Assembly: GCA_010645155.1 (NCBI GenBank)
Contig: CM021317.1
Location: forward strand, 5,807,901 to 5,871,900
Reading direction: 5' to 3'
Source: Tigriopus japonicus
Taxonomy: Eukaryota; Arthropoda; Copepoda; Harpacticoida; Harpacticidae
DNA: 64,000 nucleotides
The position numbers were made by a program, and so were the translations under genes. This document shows, one piece after another, positions 47,698 through 59,412 of this stretch. The notes under the pieces were generated by a model. That model had not been told where the DNA came from. It did not search any database and saw nothing but the letters and a program-made list of their open reading frames with translations. Numbering within the stretch: the first letter of the stretch is position 1; each line of letters starts with the position of its first letter.

Positions 47698-50662
47698 ATG
47701 GACGAGGTGGAGCAAGATACACGCGGGTTCAAGCCACTTTATGTGGTTGCTCAGGTCAGTGGTTTGGGTCAATTTGGGTCATGTGACAAGCTGACAGCTG
47801 TTATGAGTGTTTGTAGCATATCTTAACATAACGAACCCTGTGGATATCATTGCAGGCGGCCGGATTTATCACCGTTATTCTAACTGGAATATGGATGGGT
47901 CACTATCGGGGGGGATTTGCTTGGAGTGGCGACAACCAATTTAATTGGCACCCTCTGCTGATGGTTTTATCCCTCATCTATCTCTATGGCAATGGTAAAT
48001 TCCCCTCAGAGGATAATACTAATTCTGTTTGGTTTTTTGCTTATTTTCATGAGTTTAACCCTTCTTTGACCGTATGCAAACTAGGCATTTTGATTTATCG
48101 TTCAGTTTTGTTGCCACCATTTGATCAGCTGGATCGAAACCGTCGAGCCCAAGGTAATGGAACATGCGTTGTTCTCGAGTGGTTTGGTGGCTTGCTTTGT
48201 TCATAGACCGGCCAGAATTGCATATATCAAACTATTAACTCTGATTCCAGCCGTCAAATCTTTATTGCAGGCATACTCATGTATCGAGTATTTCGGAATG
48301 AAAGAAAAAAGAAACTAAAACTGGCCCATGCCATCGTCATGATCAGCGCATTTTTTATCTCGGTCATCGGGCTCAAGGCCGTGTTTGACTTTCACTCTAC
48401 CAAAGGAATCCCAGATTTATACTCGCTCCATTCGTGGCTGGGTCTGATCACTGTCATCATGTTCTTGCTCCAGGTACCAAACAAGCATCGGGTTTTAAAA
48501 GTCACGCTTATTAACTATAACTTACCGAATGATTTGCATTTCCAAGTGGGTTGCCGGACTAATCACCTTCTTGTTCCCGGGTTTGGCCTCTCATCTCCGT
48601 TCATCGTTTATGCCTGCACATATCTTCTTCGGATTGTTCATCTTCACCATGGCGTGTGCCACTGCGCTTTTGGGCATCACGGAAAAAGCCATCTTCAGCT
48701 TGTGAGTAGTTTTTTAGTCTTCACCCAATAAATCATCAATCACATTCACGGTGCTACATCAAATTAGAGTGGATCAAATGACCGACAATCAAAATAGAGC
48801 GGTTTTTTGATCGCGTAATCAAATGAGCGCCGAAATTAAAAGAGAAAAAAGAGAGCCAGTACAATTGATTCACAATGATATTAGGGTAAATGTGATGCAA
48901 ATGATAAATATTTTAATGTCTTAGAGTGTAAGATAATGAAAAACTTTTACTAGCACCATTTATTTATTGATTTTATCCTCTCAATGTCATTTTAACCCTT
49001 TTATTTACTTACCATCATTTGTCACATGTCTCGTCCACACACTCATTTATCTACCATTTTGGTGTTTGAGTTCTTCTTACAAATATTCAAATGGATTTTT
49101 CTCTTTAAAGCTAGCGATAGCTGTACAGTAAGTCATGGTGTTCATCTTGAAGAAAATATTTTTCTCAGGAATAATTCTTCCCTGACTGCTGATTTACTAA
49201 ATGCCCCTCCTTCACTACTTGAAACTGATTTTTTTCTGTATGCAATAAAATCATTTCCAAATAGAGCTTGTCAAGAACATGGCGTCTTCCAAGCCATGGC
49301 TATGTTTGAATACAATTTTTGTGACCAATACTTCGAATGCATGAAGCCTTGCAAAACAAGTGTGATAAAATTCTGACAAAAAACATTAAAAAGGCTTCAA
49401 AGAACAACTTTTGTCTACCCTTTTAGGTTGTGGTGAAGATTCCAGACATGCCTTGCTTTTTGTTCCAATGACGAATATGTAATTCTTTCTGATTTGAGAC
49501 TAGCATTTCTAAGTTTGATTGCGTTGATTAATATCGGTGGTAATTTGATGTTCGATCAAACATATTGGCTCTCTTTTGATTTCCGCGCTAATTTCATATG
49601 TCGATCAAAAAACCGCTCTATTTTGATTGTCGGTCATTTGATTCGCTCTAAAGTTATAGGACACCCACATTCACTGGCCTTAGTAGTGAAAGACGATAGG
49701 ACTGGTTAAACACAACACAGTGGGCAACTAGGCATGCACAAAGCCCGGTATCGATACCGCAACCGGCTTTACTTCCTCTCCTTGGTCTTGCCATTAACAA
49801 AGGATGTGTGGACTGAGAGGTGGTAATTCAATGAAAAACGCAGACGGTCCTAACGGCCAGCTCGCAATGTACATACACTTGTCCACAGACTTTCTTTATC
49901 CACACACTTTTTATAACCCGCTTTTGGGTGTTGGCTCAAGTTGAAACTCAATCTAAGAGCTTTTAAAGCAGGGATAGATGAATTTTTTAAGACTATTCCT
50001 GATCAACCCACTATTCAAGGGTTGTACAGATCTGCCAACAGTAACTCGTTGGTAGACCAAATTTCGTATAAATATTGATTGTTTTAATTATGTTATTTAC
50101 GACTTATTATTATAGGGAATCACATTCTTTGTAGCGGTAGTGTAGAAGCAGACGAAGGTCGATCAGGAGCTTACTAGCTTTAACTTCCTTCCTATAAGTG
50201 AGTTACTTGTCAAAAAAAGTGGCATGATCTACCATGGAATCTTGTCCAAACAGATCCGGGTAGGTTCATGGTCCATATATTTACCATCAAGGAGCTCTGA
50301 GCCCACGAATACAGTACTGTGGATAATCTCGGGGCCCACTCTTTTTGGATTTTCCCCATATTTTCTGGGGTAGAACCTTGACAGATGCACGTAGAATTTT
50401 CGAAGCCATTTTAAAACTCCACCGCCCTTAAATGTACCCTTTACCCACCCTTTCACCTACGCTTGTGTCTATGATAATATTTTTGCATTTCAGAAAAGAC
50501 GATTACAAAAGCAAGGGTGCAGAAGCTACCTTGTTAAATTGGGTGGGCGTTTTATTGATCATTTTTGGTGTCCTAGTTGTATATTTGGCCCAAAATCCTC
50601 GATATAAACGGCTGAACCGACCTGAAGACGAAATGTTACTTACAGAAACTCTTCATGAGTAA
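47698..50662 (+). CDS. Cytochrome b561 family transmembrane electron carrier, five exons
   Basis: Moves electrons across a membrane from ascorbate, using two hemes held in a six-helix bundle; relatives sit in secretory vesicles, lysosomes or the plasma membrane. Exons: 47698-47754, 47856-47994, 48271-48473, 48547-48701, 50494-50662. The phases join to 240 residues. Family landmarks are [23 protein letters not shown] and the PAHIFFG helix. Likely heme ligands are H51, H85, H119 and H158, with H51/H119 and H85/H158 as the expected pairs. The length is normal for the family. Intron 4 (1.8 kb) carries a DNA element and LINE and palindrome fragments. Tail to tail with the next gene, with a poly(A) signal at 50901-50906. 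The exact member (CYB561 or CYB561A3 type) is not settled. Confidence 0.9.
48765..49650. mobile_element. ~890-bp element with ~90-bp inverted ends in the b561 intron 4
   Basis: The left end TAGAGTGGATCAAATGACCG and the right end CGGTCATTTGATTCGCTCTA are inverted copies with one mismatch. The match runs inward through ACAATCAAAATAGAGCGG and the GAGAGCC block. The interior has an open frame of 116 codons (49026-49376) with no family likeness I know. The superfamily is unknown. Confidence 0.8.
49940..50150 (+). pseudogene. LINE 3' end in the b561 intron 4
   Basis: Reads [20 protein letters not shown], then [13 protein letters not shown] and a stop near 50075, followed by a 3' tail similar to the complement of 42370-42470. 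Truncated retrotransposon tail of the same family as the 42.1-42.9 kb fragments. Confidence 0.75.
50236..50375. repeat. Fragment of the GGCCCAC palindromic element in the b561 intron 4
   Basis: Text such as AGGAGCTCTGAGCCCACGAAT, ACAGTACTGTGGAT and GGGGCCCACT parallels the interior of the copies at 20961-21222 and 58364-58625. Both ends are missing. It ends about 120 bp before exon 5. Confidence 0.65.
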
Positions 50663-50869
50663 TTGGAATGGGTATGTTCGTCACCATGAAAATATTTTAG
50701 TTTCATCATGATTTCTGTGATCAAATTGGACCCATTTGTACTAAATGTCAAATTTCATTTTGTTTGAAATCATAATGCTCTCATATTCAGTTCTGCGTTA
50801 ATGTGGATTTCTGCTAAAAAAAAATCAATCAACACTGAAATCATGAACATCCTCCTCCAGTGATTGCAT

Positions 50870-50906
50870 TTTATTGTTAGTATTCTTCCCACGTTTTTCA
50901 AATAAA
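50870..50906. promoter_or_regulatory. Opposed poly(A) signals of two tail-to-tail genes
   Basis: AATAAA on the + strand at 50901-50906 suits cytochrome b561, whose stop is at 50662. AATAAA on the - strand (TTTATT at 50870-50875) suits the extended synaptotagmin gene, whose stop is at 50949. If both are used, the two transcripts overlap by several tens of bases at their 3' ends. Confidence 0.6.
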
Positions 50907-50948
50907 CAATTGTCACGTTTTAGCAGAGGTTGACGCTCCGAGACGTTA

Positions 50949-52601
50949 TTAGGATCCATATTGAGGAATCGGTTTGAGGAACTGCAGCTGAAGCTCCATG
51001 ACTATTTGGGCATTTGATCTGGTTTGTTCCACTCGAAAGGGTTGAGATTTTAGCCTATAGTTCGGTCTTGACAATAATTCAGACAAAGCCACACGAACTA
51101 TCCCCAAGTCAGTCTTATATTTGGTGTCCTCCAACTGAATGGTGAACTTATCAGTCAATGGATTGGACACCAAGAAATCAAATTCTTCTTCAATCTCCGG
51201 ATTTTGGGAGTAATCTTGGACCTCTGACTCTTGGACTTCATCATGGCCGCATTTCATGGTCAACTTTGCTTTGGGAGCCCTGCCTTTCTTGTTGACCAAG
51301 TTCTTGCAACAATCAATGTAAACCTGTAGAACAGCAGCTGTTTCTGAAAGTGCTGTGGAATGTGCCTCCAAATCTGCAATGTTTTGGGATAAATGAAACC
51401 ACTTGGTTTCAAAGCAGATGTTGCCCAAGGGTTTCCTTCCTTCAAGGGACAAACTGACAGGCTTGCCTCTAGCAGATTGGTAGACTTGATCCAAGGCCAG
51501 AACTACTCTCCCCATGAAGTCATCTGATTTCCCTTTGTCCCAATCCCATATCTCCAGTTCCAGAAACCCAACATGTGCAGCGTCCACGAGTACCTCCATA
51601 GTGAAGTCCCACTTGGGGTTGAGGGTTTCTTTCTTGATTTGGCTTTTTCCTATTTGAGAGGCGACCTTCACTACACAATAAGGATCGGCTGTGGCTTTTC
51701 CCATAAACACGAAATCGGTTCCTTTGAGACCATTAGCTTCTATCACCCGAATATGAAGCAATTGAAGTTTTTTGAATTCGTTTGGACAGTATTTCATGAT
51801 TTCGCATTCCTTTTGAGTGACCAGAGGGGTCTTGATGGCGTTTGGTAACACCATGAGGGAACAAATTTGCTCAATGATGACATTTCGCACGATCCGGCTC
51901 AATCCGGGGACATCGAGAATATTGGCCACACCCTCCATGTCGAAATCAAGATTGGGAGGAGTGATAAAAGCCACATCAATATTGCCAATCAATGGGAGAT
52001 CTTTCAGGAGTGGACAAAGAGTGATTCGAAGTGTCCCATGAAGATATAGATCTCGTACAGCAAACCCGAACCATGACCAGAAACCGGCTTTAAGGTAGCA
52101 ATCACTGGCCAGAACAATGTTTATATCTATCACAATTTCGTTACGAGAGACTTGATTTGGTTTGTATACTTTAACTCCTTCGATCCTGGGTGGAATGTTG
52201 CCAATGGAAGTGCTTGAGAATGTCAGCCCGTAAAGGAGACCATCGTTTGCAGTCATTTCTCGGAGCCTGCCAGTGATGTGCTCTTGAAGGGCTGGCCAAA
52301 GTTGGGTTAAAATGGAATTGATCCATTCTGCTCGGTCACAATCGGGGAAGTAGATCCAAGAAGGCAAATCTGACACTTTGTGAACTGGTCTTTGGATCAA
52401 GCTCTTGATTTTGCTCCGCTTCCAGAGGATTCGTAGAGTTATGGGAAGCACAAGCCATCCAGGATGAACTTTCCAAAGACCTAAAGAATATAGGGCACTC
52501 CAAAAGAGAGCACGAGAAATTAAGCTCTTGGTCACCGATACCAGCGATGTTGAAGCCTCTGGAGATGGATTGGGCTCATCATTTTTGACGTTTGGTTGCA
52601 T
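50949..52601 (-). CDS. Extended synaptotagmin-like protein (SMP and two C2 domains), intronless
   Basis: E-Syts tether the ER to the plasma membrane and move lipids. One frame of 550 residues: a hydrophobic hairpin-like segment (about 29-61), an SMP lipid-transfer domain (about 88-262, beginning with DRAEWINSILTQLWPAL), C2A (about 279-400) and C2B (about 424-543). C2A keeps likely calcium ligands in ADPYCVV (D306) and WDWDKGKSDD (352-361). C2B lacks the usual Asp pattern and probably does not bind calcium that way. Vertebrate E-Syt2/3 have a third C2 domain and are longer; no C2C frame is visible downstream before the poly(A) signal. No intron is present. It may be a short paralogue rather than the main E-Syt gene. 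Upstream Met codons are not available in frame. Confidence 0.88.
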   Translation of the reverse strand: MQPNVKNDEPNPSPEASTSLVSVTKSLISRALFWSALYSLGLWKVHPGWLVLPITLRILWKRSKIKSLIQRPVHKVSDLPSWIYFPDCDRAEWINSILTQLWPALQEHITGRLREMTANDGLLYGLTFSSTSIGNIPPRIEGVKVYKPNQVSRNEIVIDINIVLASDCYLKAGFWSWFGFAVRDLYLHGTLRITLCPLLKDLPLIGNIDVAFITPPNLDFDMEGVANILDVPGLSRIVRNVIIEQICSLMVLPNAIKTPLVTQKECEIMKYCPNEFKKLQLLHIRVIEANGLKGTDFVFMGKATADPYCVVKVASQIGKSQIKKETLNPKWDFTMEVLVDAAHVGFLELEIWDWDKGKSDDFMGRVVLALDQVYQSARGKPVSLSLEGRKPLGNICFETKWFHLSQNIADLEAHSTALSETAAVLQVYIDCCKNLVNKKGRAPKAKLTMKCGHDEVQESEVQDYSQNPEIEEEFDFLVSNPLTDKFTIQLEDTKYKTDLGIVRVALSELLSRPNYRLKSQPFRVEQTRSNAQIVMELQLQFLKPIPQYGS

Positions 52602-54050
52602 TGGGACCCAATGAAGGTCCGCGCTTATTTTACAAGGGATGAGCTTGCAAAGTCAATTGAATACGAGTAGTGTTCCTTTTGTTGTGCCTCATTGCCATAC
52701 ATAAATGCGCTTGGGATAAGAAAAAAACACGAACTTCTCGTTTAACGAATGCAATCTTCGATTCCATCAGTCGTCATCACCATCATAAAACCTGTTTTAG
52801 GGTGTTTGCTTTGGTTTTCAAGCACGTTGCCATTTAAGTTCAACAACACCCAGTGGTATTTGGCATAGAACTTCTTGACTAAGCTGTAAAGCCAAGTGAG
52901 CCCAAATCTGACCTAGAATGTAAGAAATTGACCCACTCTTGTGTATTCAAGGAGGTGTTGAGAAGTTTTCGTTATTGTTTCTCGGAAGAGCTGAACAGTG
53001 GTGGGGCAGATTGTCTGATCTTGAGTGCACAGTTTTGTCCCTTTGCGAACCGGTGTTCTTTTGGACAGATGCCCAAATTTTTGGTGAATCCTCAATGCAA
53101 TGATGTCTACTCTCAATGTGGGGCAACACCTTGTGACTACTTAGATATTCGGCAAAAACGTTTGATGTGTTAAGTTGTTCACCATGAGTTGTTAGAGAGG
53201 GACGAGTTTAAAAATACACGGCAAATTCTCGGAGTAAAAATGAACCAGATGTTAAATAATGGTGAGTAAAGAAGAAGGGGAAATCTGGCAAGGAGATCAG
53301 GTAGGAGTAAGAACAATGGATACTCCTTAAAGAGCAGGTATTTGGTTGAAACTTTCTCTTAAGATGGAATTGTCCTGACTGCCTATTGGTAGTAGTGTAA
53401 AAATATCCATATAAAAATGGAGTGGTGTAAGATCAACTCAAAAATTTCATTGAAAAAAGAAATCATTTGAGTCACATTGATGCATTTCAAATTGAAATAT
53501 GGACACTGAAACCTTTTGTGATTTGTTCTTAAGCACCAAGTGCTTGAAAAAATAATATAGCTTCAATTTTTTAAAGAAATAAGATATTTCCTCAATCTAA
53601 TCTAATCATGCTTTAATGAAAATATGTTGGCTTATCTCTGAAAAGCAAACAATTGTAAACATCCTCTTGGAACCATCTCGGTTCCCTTTAGTTGTGCATA
53701 TGTGCACATCGTTTTGAGGAGCACATATGTATGGAAAAAAGGGAACACTTTCCATGAGATTCTTTATGATACAAAGGTTTGTATTATTTCGCTACTCGCT
53801 CCTTCAAGAGGGTCACTTGTCCCCAATTCCTCAATGACGAAACAATATTCTGTAAACATCAAAGCTCGTAGTAACAAACAAACAAACAAGCAAACTAGAA
53901 AAAGGAACGACTGAAGGTTTTCTTCAATCCATAGTTGGAAACCTTTATTTCTGAGACTTTTTGAAATATCAACAACGTATGTCAAGAAAACCATGATTAT
54001 CAATACATTGCATTACATTCACGCACGTTCGGGGTACAACACATACTACA
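52602..54050. other. Spacer between E-Syt-like gene and SLC7 transporter
   Basis: This stretch should hold the promoter of the - strand synaptotagmin-like gene and the 3' end of the SLC7 gene. No further gene is recognised. A hydrophobic open frame on the - strand (53764-54003) follows the SLC7 stop codon but is not joined to it by a splice site I can support. It contains the repeat (AAAC)n read in reverse near 53875-53900. Confidence 0.5.
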
Positions 54051-56687
54051 TTAATTTGATGGAATGTCTGAAAATGAACTGTCGAGTAAACCATATTTGA
54101 AGTACACTATCAAACCTAAAAACAATCAAAAAATTAGTACATTTTAATGCTCGTAGAAATCACTTCTTTCAACTTACCAATGATCATCCAAATACTAAAT
54201 CTTATCCAGGTTACTGGAGAAAGTCTCATCATGAGATAGATATTAATCAGGATGCCAATGGATGGAACAAGCGGAACACCAGCCACATTAAATCCCTTGG
54301 GTCTGAAAATATGGTTTTTCATTTCAATGCACCTTTACTTAAGGGTCAAAAATGGGTGAAAATCCAACCTTTTTTGAGGAAATTTTGCCAAGCTAATAAT
54401 GTGACAAATAATCAAGAGTGCCACGATGAATAGAAGGATCGATATGCCACTTAATCCCTCCTCATAGAGTTCAGAATAAACCATCAAGAAGTCAAAAACA
54501 ATAATGAAACACACCATGGACAACAGAACTTTTGTCACCAATTGTCCTCCTTCCTTGGTGCATTCACTTGCTAATTGGTGCGAATTGAATCCATTGACCA
54601 AATCTTTGGCAAGTGTCAATCGATGGAAAATAGTCATTGGCTGAGTCTCACTTGTAGGGCCCTCGGGTAATTCGTCATCCGTTGAGATTACCTAAAATTA
54701 AGATCAAAACAATATATTCAACTTTGGGTGCAGGCGTGGTTCGGAATCAATTGCTTACATGGTTAATATTGGCCTCTTGAGTAAATTCTGAGAAGACGGT
54801 GTCAGAACTCGGTTGAAACCGTAATAAGAGGACACATGCGTTGACTATTGTATAAGCTAATAAGGTTCCAATCGACATCATTTCAATAAGAACCTCCAAA
54901 GGGAAGAAAAAGGCACAAAGAGCAGAAAACAATCCGAGCATGAGGGTGGCATATCCTGGCACTCCATATTTATTCACTCTTTTAAATGACCTGCAAATAA
55001 AATGACTTCATTCATAGAAAATGTCCCAATTCAAAATTGCGTCCACCCCAATGATCACTTACTGACAAAGGAGCCCATCATTGGCCATGGCATATGCAAT
55101 ACGAGGAAGTGGAAACATGGATCCAAACATGGAGGCTATGAAAGCAGCTAAAGCTCCAATGGAAACGATCCATTCCATTGCTGGCATATCCATTTGGCCC
55201 CAGATTTGGATCAAACCCGAGTCTTCACTCAGCTCAGTGTATGGAACTGTCAAAATCGAGGATGGAAGTACCAGATAACCATGTGAATCCTGAATTTTTG
55301 AACTCACCTGACAATGTCATGATGGATGAACAGGATCCATACGCAATTGTTACAATAGTGAGTGAAACAAGAATGGCCTTTGGTATGGACTGTTTGGGAG
55401 TTTGGGTTTCTTCACCTGTTGTAGCTATAATATCGAAGCCAATGAAAGCGTAGAAACAAGTGGCTGCCCCTTTCATCACGCCACTGAATCCATAGGGCAT
55501 AAAATTGGACCAGTTCGCGAAATCAATTGTTCCCAATCCAATCACAATAATCAGACCCCAACTCCATACATTGATAATATTGAGTATGTGATTGAAAAGG
55601 ACCGACTTCTTTACCCCGTAGAAGAACACGCACATCATTAAAAGCGTGATGACTAGAGCTATTATATCTGGAGAGTCTTCCGCCCCTTCATCTGGTGGAC
55701 CCGCCCATGCACTTGTGATGTTTGATAACGCCCCATCGGTAAGAATGTCAAGACAGACACTCAAGGCTCTGGCACAGGCAGCAGTTCCAATTACGTACTC
55801 CAGAATCATGTTCCATCCGATGATGAAGGCAATGAATTCTCCCACCGTCACGTAGCTATAAACATACGCTGATCCAGTAGTATGGGGCACTCGAACGGCC
55901 AACTCGGCATAACACGAGCCTAAACGTGATTAAACCTGGGTTTTAGAAAACTATCGTCATTTGCCGAATTGAACTTGCAAGTACAAAGTGAAAAATTATT
56001 GTATATCAAGAAAGTTTTGAGCCCAGACATGTTTATCTAATTTGTGCTCAAATACTCAAGTTATTTCCATCAATAAATTTTATTATTTTCAAGCAAATTT
56101 AGGTTCTAGAACGTTTTTAATCAAGGAAATATAAGCCGCAAAGAATTACAAATAATGCTTAAAGTAAAGAATTGGCCGCTGTTAGTTTGAAAAGCAATTG
56201 TTCTTAATTTCAAGGGCTCGAACTTTAGTGTCGCAATGTATACAAAAAGAAACAATATTTGGCTTTAAAGAGCCATGCAAAAGACAATTACCGGAAAGAA
56301 GGGCAGCAAATCCTGCAATAAGGTACGATATGACCACGCCTGGTCCGGCAATCTTCTTGGCCACCAATCCGGAAACCAAGTACATTCCTGTGCCCACACA
56401 TGATCCAATTCCAAGTGAGATCAAGTCCTTGGTTCCCAAGACTTTCTAAAAATTTAGATCTACTCTCAAAAAAGTTGAAATTGGACAAGGCTGAACCCTT
56501 GGCTTACCTTTAACTGACTATCATCGTTATTAGCTTCTGTATCTTGAAGTTCGTGTAGATTTTTTACTTTAAAAAGCTTCTTCTTCAGCTTGGAATATGA
56601 ATGGGTTCCTGTTGCATTGGCACCAACAGGTTCGGGATGATCACCACTTTCCAATGCAATTTCTCCGTCTTTAATTTCCGTATTCAT
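54051..56687 (-). CDS. Cationic amino-acid transporter (SLC7A1-4 type), eight exons
   Basis: Plasma-membrane permease of the CAT branch of the APC superfamily, carrying arginine, lysine and ornithine in well-studied members. Exons in order of transcription: 56508-56687, 56292-56445, 55308-55919, 55063-55246, 54759-54990, 54369-54691, 54178-54302, 54051-54115. The phases join to 624 residues, normal for CATs (about 620-660). Landmarks: GIGSCVGTGMYLVSG in TM1; SCYAELAVRVPHTTGSAYVY with the conserved Glu at about 117; FIGFDIIATTGEE; SIGALAAFIASMFGSMFPLPR; MSIGTLLAYTIVNACVLLLR; and near the C-terminus INIYLMMRLSPVTWIRFSIW, ending with a short KYGLLDSS tail. NITSAW is a likely glycosylation site in an outer loop. 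The first 60 residues are a polar cytosolic N-terminus. The last exon is only 65 bp but fits phase and family. Confidence 0.92.
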
Positions 56688-59412
56688 GATGGTGAACTAG
56701 AACCAAACCACTAAATCGCATGAATTCAAAGTCGTTCCATTGTGACACTGTATTTCCAAATAACCCTGGTTCTGAGACTCGTTATGGACTTGATTCCCTC
56801 TCAGAAGATCCTTTGCCGTGTCTCGGAAAAGGCCCCTTTCTCGTTGTCCCTTAGCGCCATCATCTCACGAGTTCCGTTCAAGAATGTCAGAGGAAATTTC
56901 CGCCGGGCAAAACCAAACGTTGGCACAGGCAGTTCTGCACTTTATTCCCCTTTTCTGATCAACACTATTCCATCCAAATGAAGGCCGGAACCTCGATGTC
57001 CTTCTAAAAGGCTTCATAAAAGCCCCAAACATACGCTTTTGCGCCTTTCAATTTCTTCCAAGCCTTGAGAGAAGGTATATTTGCTCAACTCTGGTCAATG
57101 ATCCATTTCGCCGTGCAATTGCTTTGTTCGGGAAGAAAGGCGCTCGCTTTCGCCGTCCCCATCTTCTTCTTCTCAGATCAGACGAACGAGTGGACCCTGT
57201 TCCTAGTTATGCCGTACGTGTGCCTTTACCATCCCCATTTTTTCTTAGATCACTCTAGACTGGCCGTTCTTTCTTTTCGTCGGAGAGCATATCTTCTTGC
57301 CACTTGTTGAGCATTGTTACTGAGAACCATTACTCTATTCTCGTGGGGGAGCAATTCTTGAACTCGACTGCACAGTACACAATGGATTGATTCACTCTCA
57401 TGCCAGATACAAGGCTTAACGACATGCTCTATAAAAGAACATCCCAAAATCACGTTGAACGGGGGAAAGACGCATTTAGAAAAGATTTCTGAAACAAACT
57501 GATCTCCTTAAAAACGTGTCTTCAATAGCAAATACTGTACATAAGCTCATCTGCAATGTCTGCATCAAATCACGCTACAAGCACGCTTCCTAATATTGAC
57601 TTCAGTTTTTTACCTGTAAGGGCATTATTATTTCACTTAAGTTGTGGTTGAACATCTACGACGTGGAAGCTAGCTTTCATCTTGGACCATTTTTAGAAAC
57701 ATTAGAGTCTCGAAAAGGGATAGATAGGCAAATATGAAGCATTCATTCTCAGACACAGAACATATGACCTAATAATGCTAAGTTGTAACAAGTGATGTTT
57801 CAGAATGAAATCTCTTCAATATTTTTTTTCAATTCCTTAAACCAAATAAGCAAATAATGTTTTGTCGCAAGAATTTGGAAGTCAATTTAACCAGTGCACG
57901 AAGTTAAAAAACATCGATGGATGGAATAAAGCTTTTTCGATAACGGGATAATTTATCGTAGTTACGAGTAAATCTGTCCGGGAGTGAAAAAAAACCTGTA
58001 CAACTATTGAAGAGCGATGCACTTTGAGTTCTAGATAGATTTGATATGGTTGTCAGCATCAGAACTCGACCGACATAAGCCCAAAACTCGTTGGATCAAG
58101 TTCAAATGAAAACAATACACCTTTCAGATGTTGCCTAAACAGACTCATTTCATGACCTTTTGTTGAAATTGTTCATCAATGCATTCTGATTTCTCTGAAT
58201 TCCTTTTCAAATATCTTGCGATGCCGCGTTGGGATTCATTTAAATTTCATTAAGGATATTTAGGAACTGATCCTTTTGACCTATCTCGCCAGTAATATAT
58301 CCCTCATCATCAAGGTCTACCATCTGCTATACCACCTTCATTATGCTATGTACAGTACACACACTAGACCAGGGGTCGGCAACCGTTTTTGTGTCAAGGC
58401 CCACTAAATTTGGTTTGGACAAGTCGGGTCCCACCATACAGATGGTGGCAGGTTCATGGGCCCTCAAATTGATAATCAAAGACCTCAGGGCCCACAAGTA
58501 CAGTACTATGGATGTCTCTAAGGCCCATTATTTCGGACTTTCCTCATTCCTCATGGGCCCACAAACGATCACCCTTGGGCCGACATGTGGGCTGCGGCCC
58601 ACCGGTTGCCGACCCCGGCACTAGACCCATATACAGTATGTAATCTTACAAACCATAAAATATTATTACAACTGCTTGGTAATTCATTTTTCACAAGTCT
58701 TTTTTTGGATGCATATTCATTCATTTCCAGCTTATCTATGAATTGACTTGGCCATGAATGAAAAAGACTGGGCGCATTATAAATGCACAAAATCAAACAT
58801 CTACAATTCTAGTCAAGACATGCACACCCCTACATGAAGTCTTCAAAAACATTTGCAAGGATTAAGGTCCCCTGACATGAAATCAGACAAACCTAGGTCG
58901 AATCTTTCCTGAAATATGTGCTTTTTTCCCCACTTGGTCATCGTTCTTTGTCTTGGAGGCCACGCAAACCATTTCAGAATGTACGTTTACATACATATAC
59001 CAGAATGATAATTTTGTCCGTGTCATGTGCTTGCGTACGCATCGCCTGAGTATTCAATAAATATTCCTACTTGACTTGCTCCTCCGTGTTGCTTCTGGCT
59101 TTTTTTGGTGCTTCATCGGCGTTGTTAGTGAGTGGTATGGGATTCAGATGTTGGCGAAGATGATGTTCAAAGTGGTAGTTTCCGTCAACCGGTGGTTGTG
59201 GCCGCCGTGTTTGCGTATAGTACTGTACACTCATATACGCAACGAGTTCCATCATGTGCTCAGTTGCATTCGAGTTTGAGAAGAGTTCAGAACTCCAAGA
59301 GCCGATTGATTTGGTCTTGAGTTGGAACAAGCTTGCGAGTCTCGTCAAAGTCTTAGATTTTCATACGAATATTAACCTACCTTTCTTTGGTGCCTAGTAA
59401 TCAATCTTGAAA
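56688..59412. other. Spacer with one palindromic element, no supported gene
   Basis: Upstream of the SLC7 gene on the - strand and of the secreted-protein gene on the + strand, so both promoters should lie here. Open frames near 56742-56981, 57065-57310 and 59067-59348 overlap frames on the other strand and resemble nothing I know. A GGCCCAC element occupies 58364-58625. Confidence 0.5.
58364..58625. mobile_element. GGCCCAC palindromic element, complete copy
   Basis: Starts CTAGACCAGGGGTCGGCAACC-like and ends GGTTGCCGACCCCGGCACTAG. The ends are inverted copies and the interior repeats GGGCCCA. About 262 bp, the same size as 20961-21222. No coding capacity. Confidence 0.8.

Noticed and set aside
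53764..54003. Hydrophobic - strand frame after the SLC7 stop, possible extra membrane exon
   Set aside because: The SLC7 gene already ends in phase at 54051 with the family's C-terminal text; this frame crosses an AAAC microsatellite and has no supported splice site.
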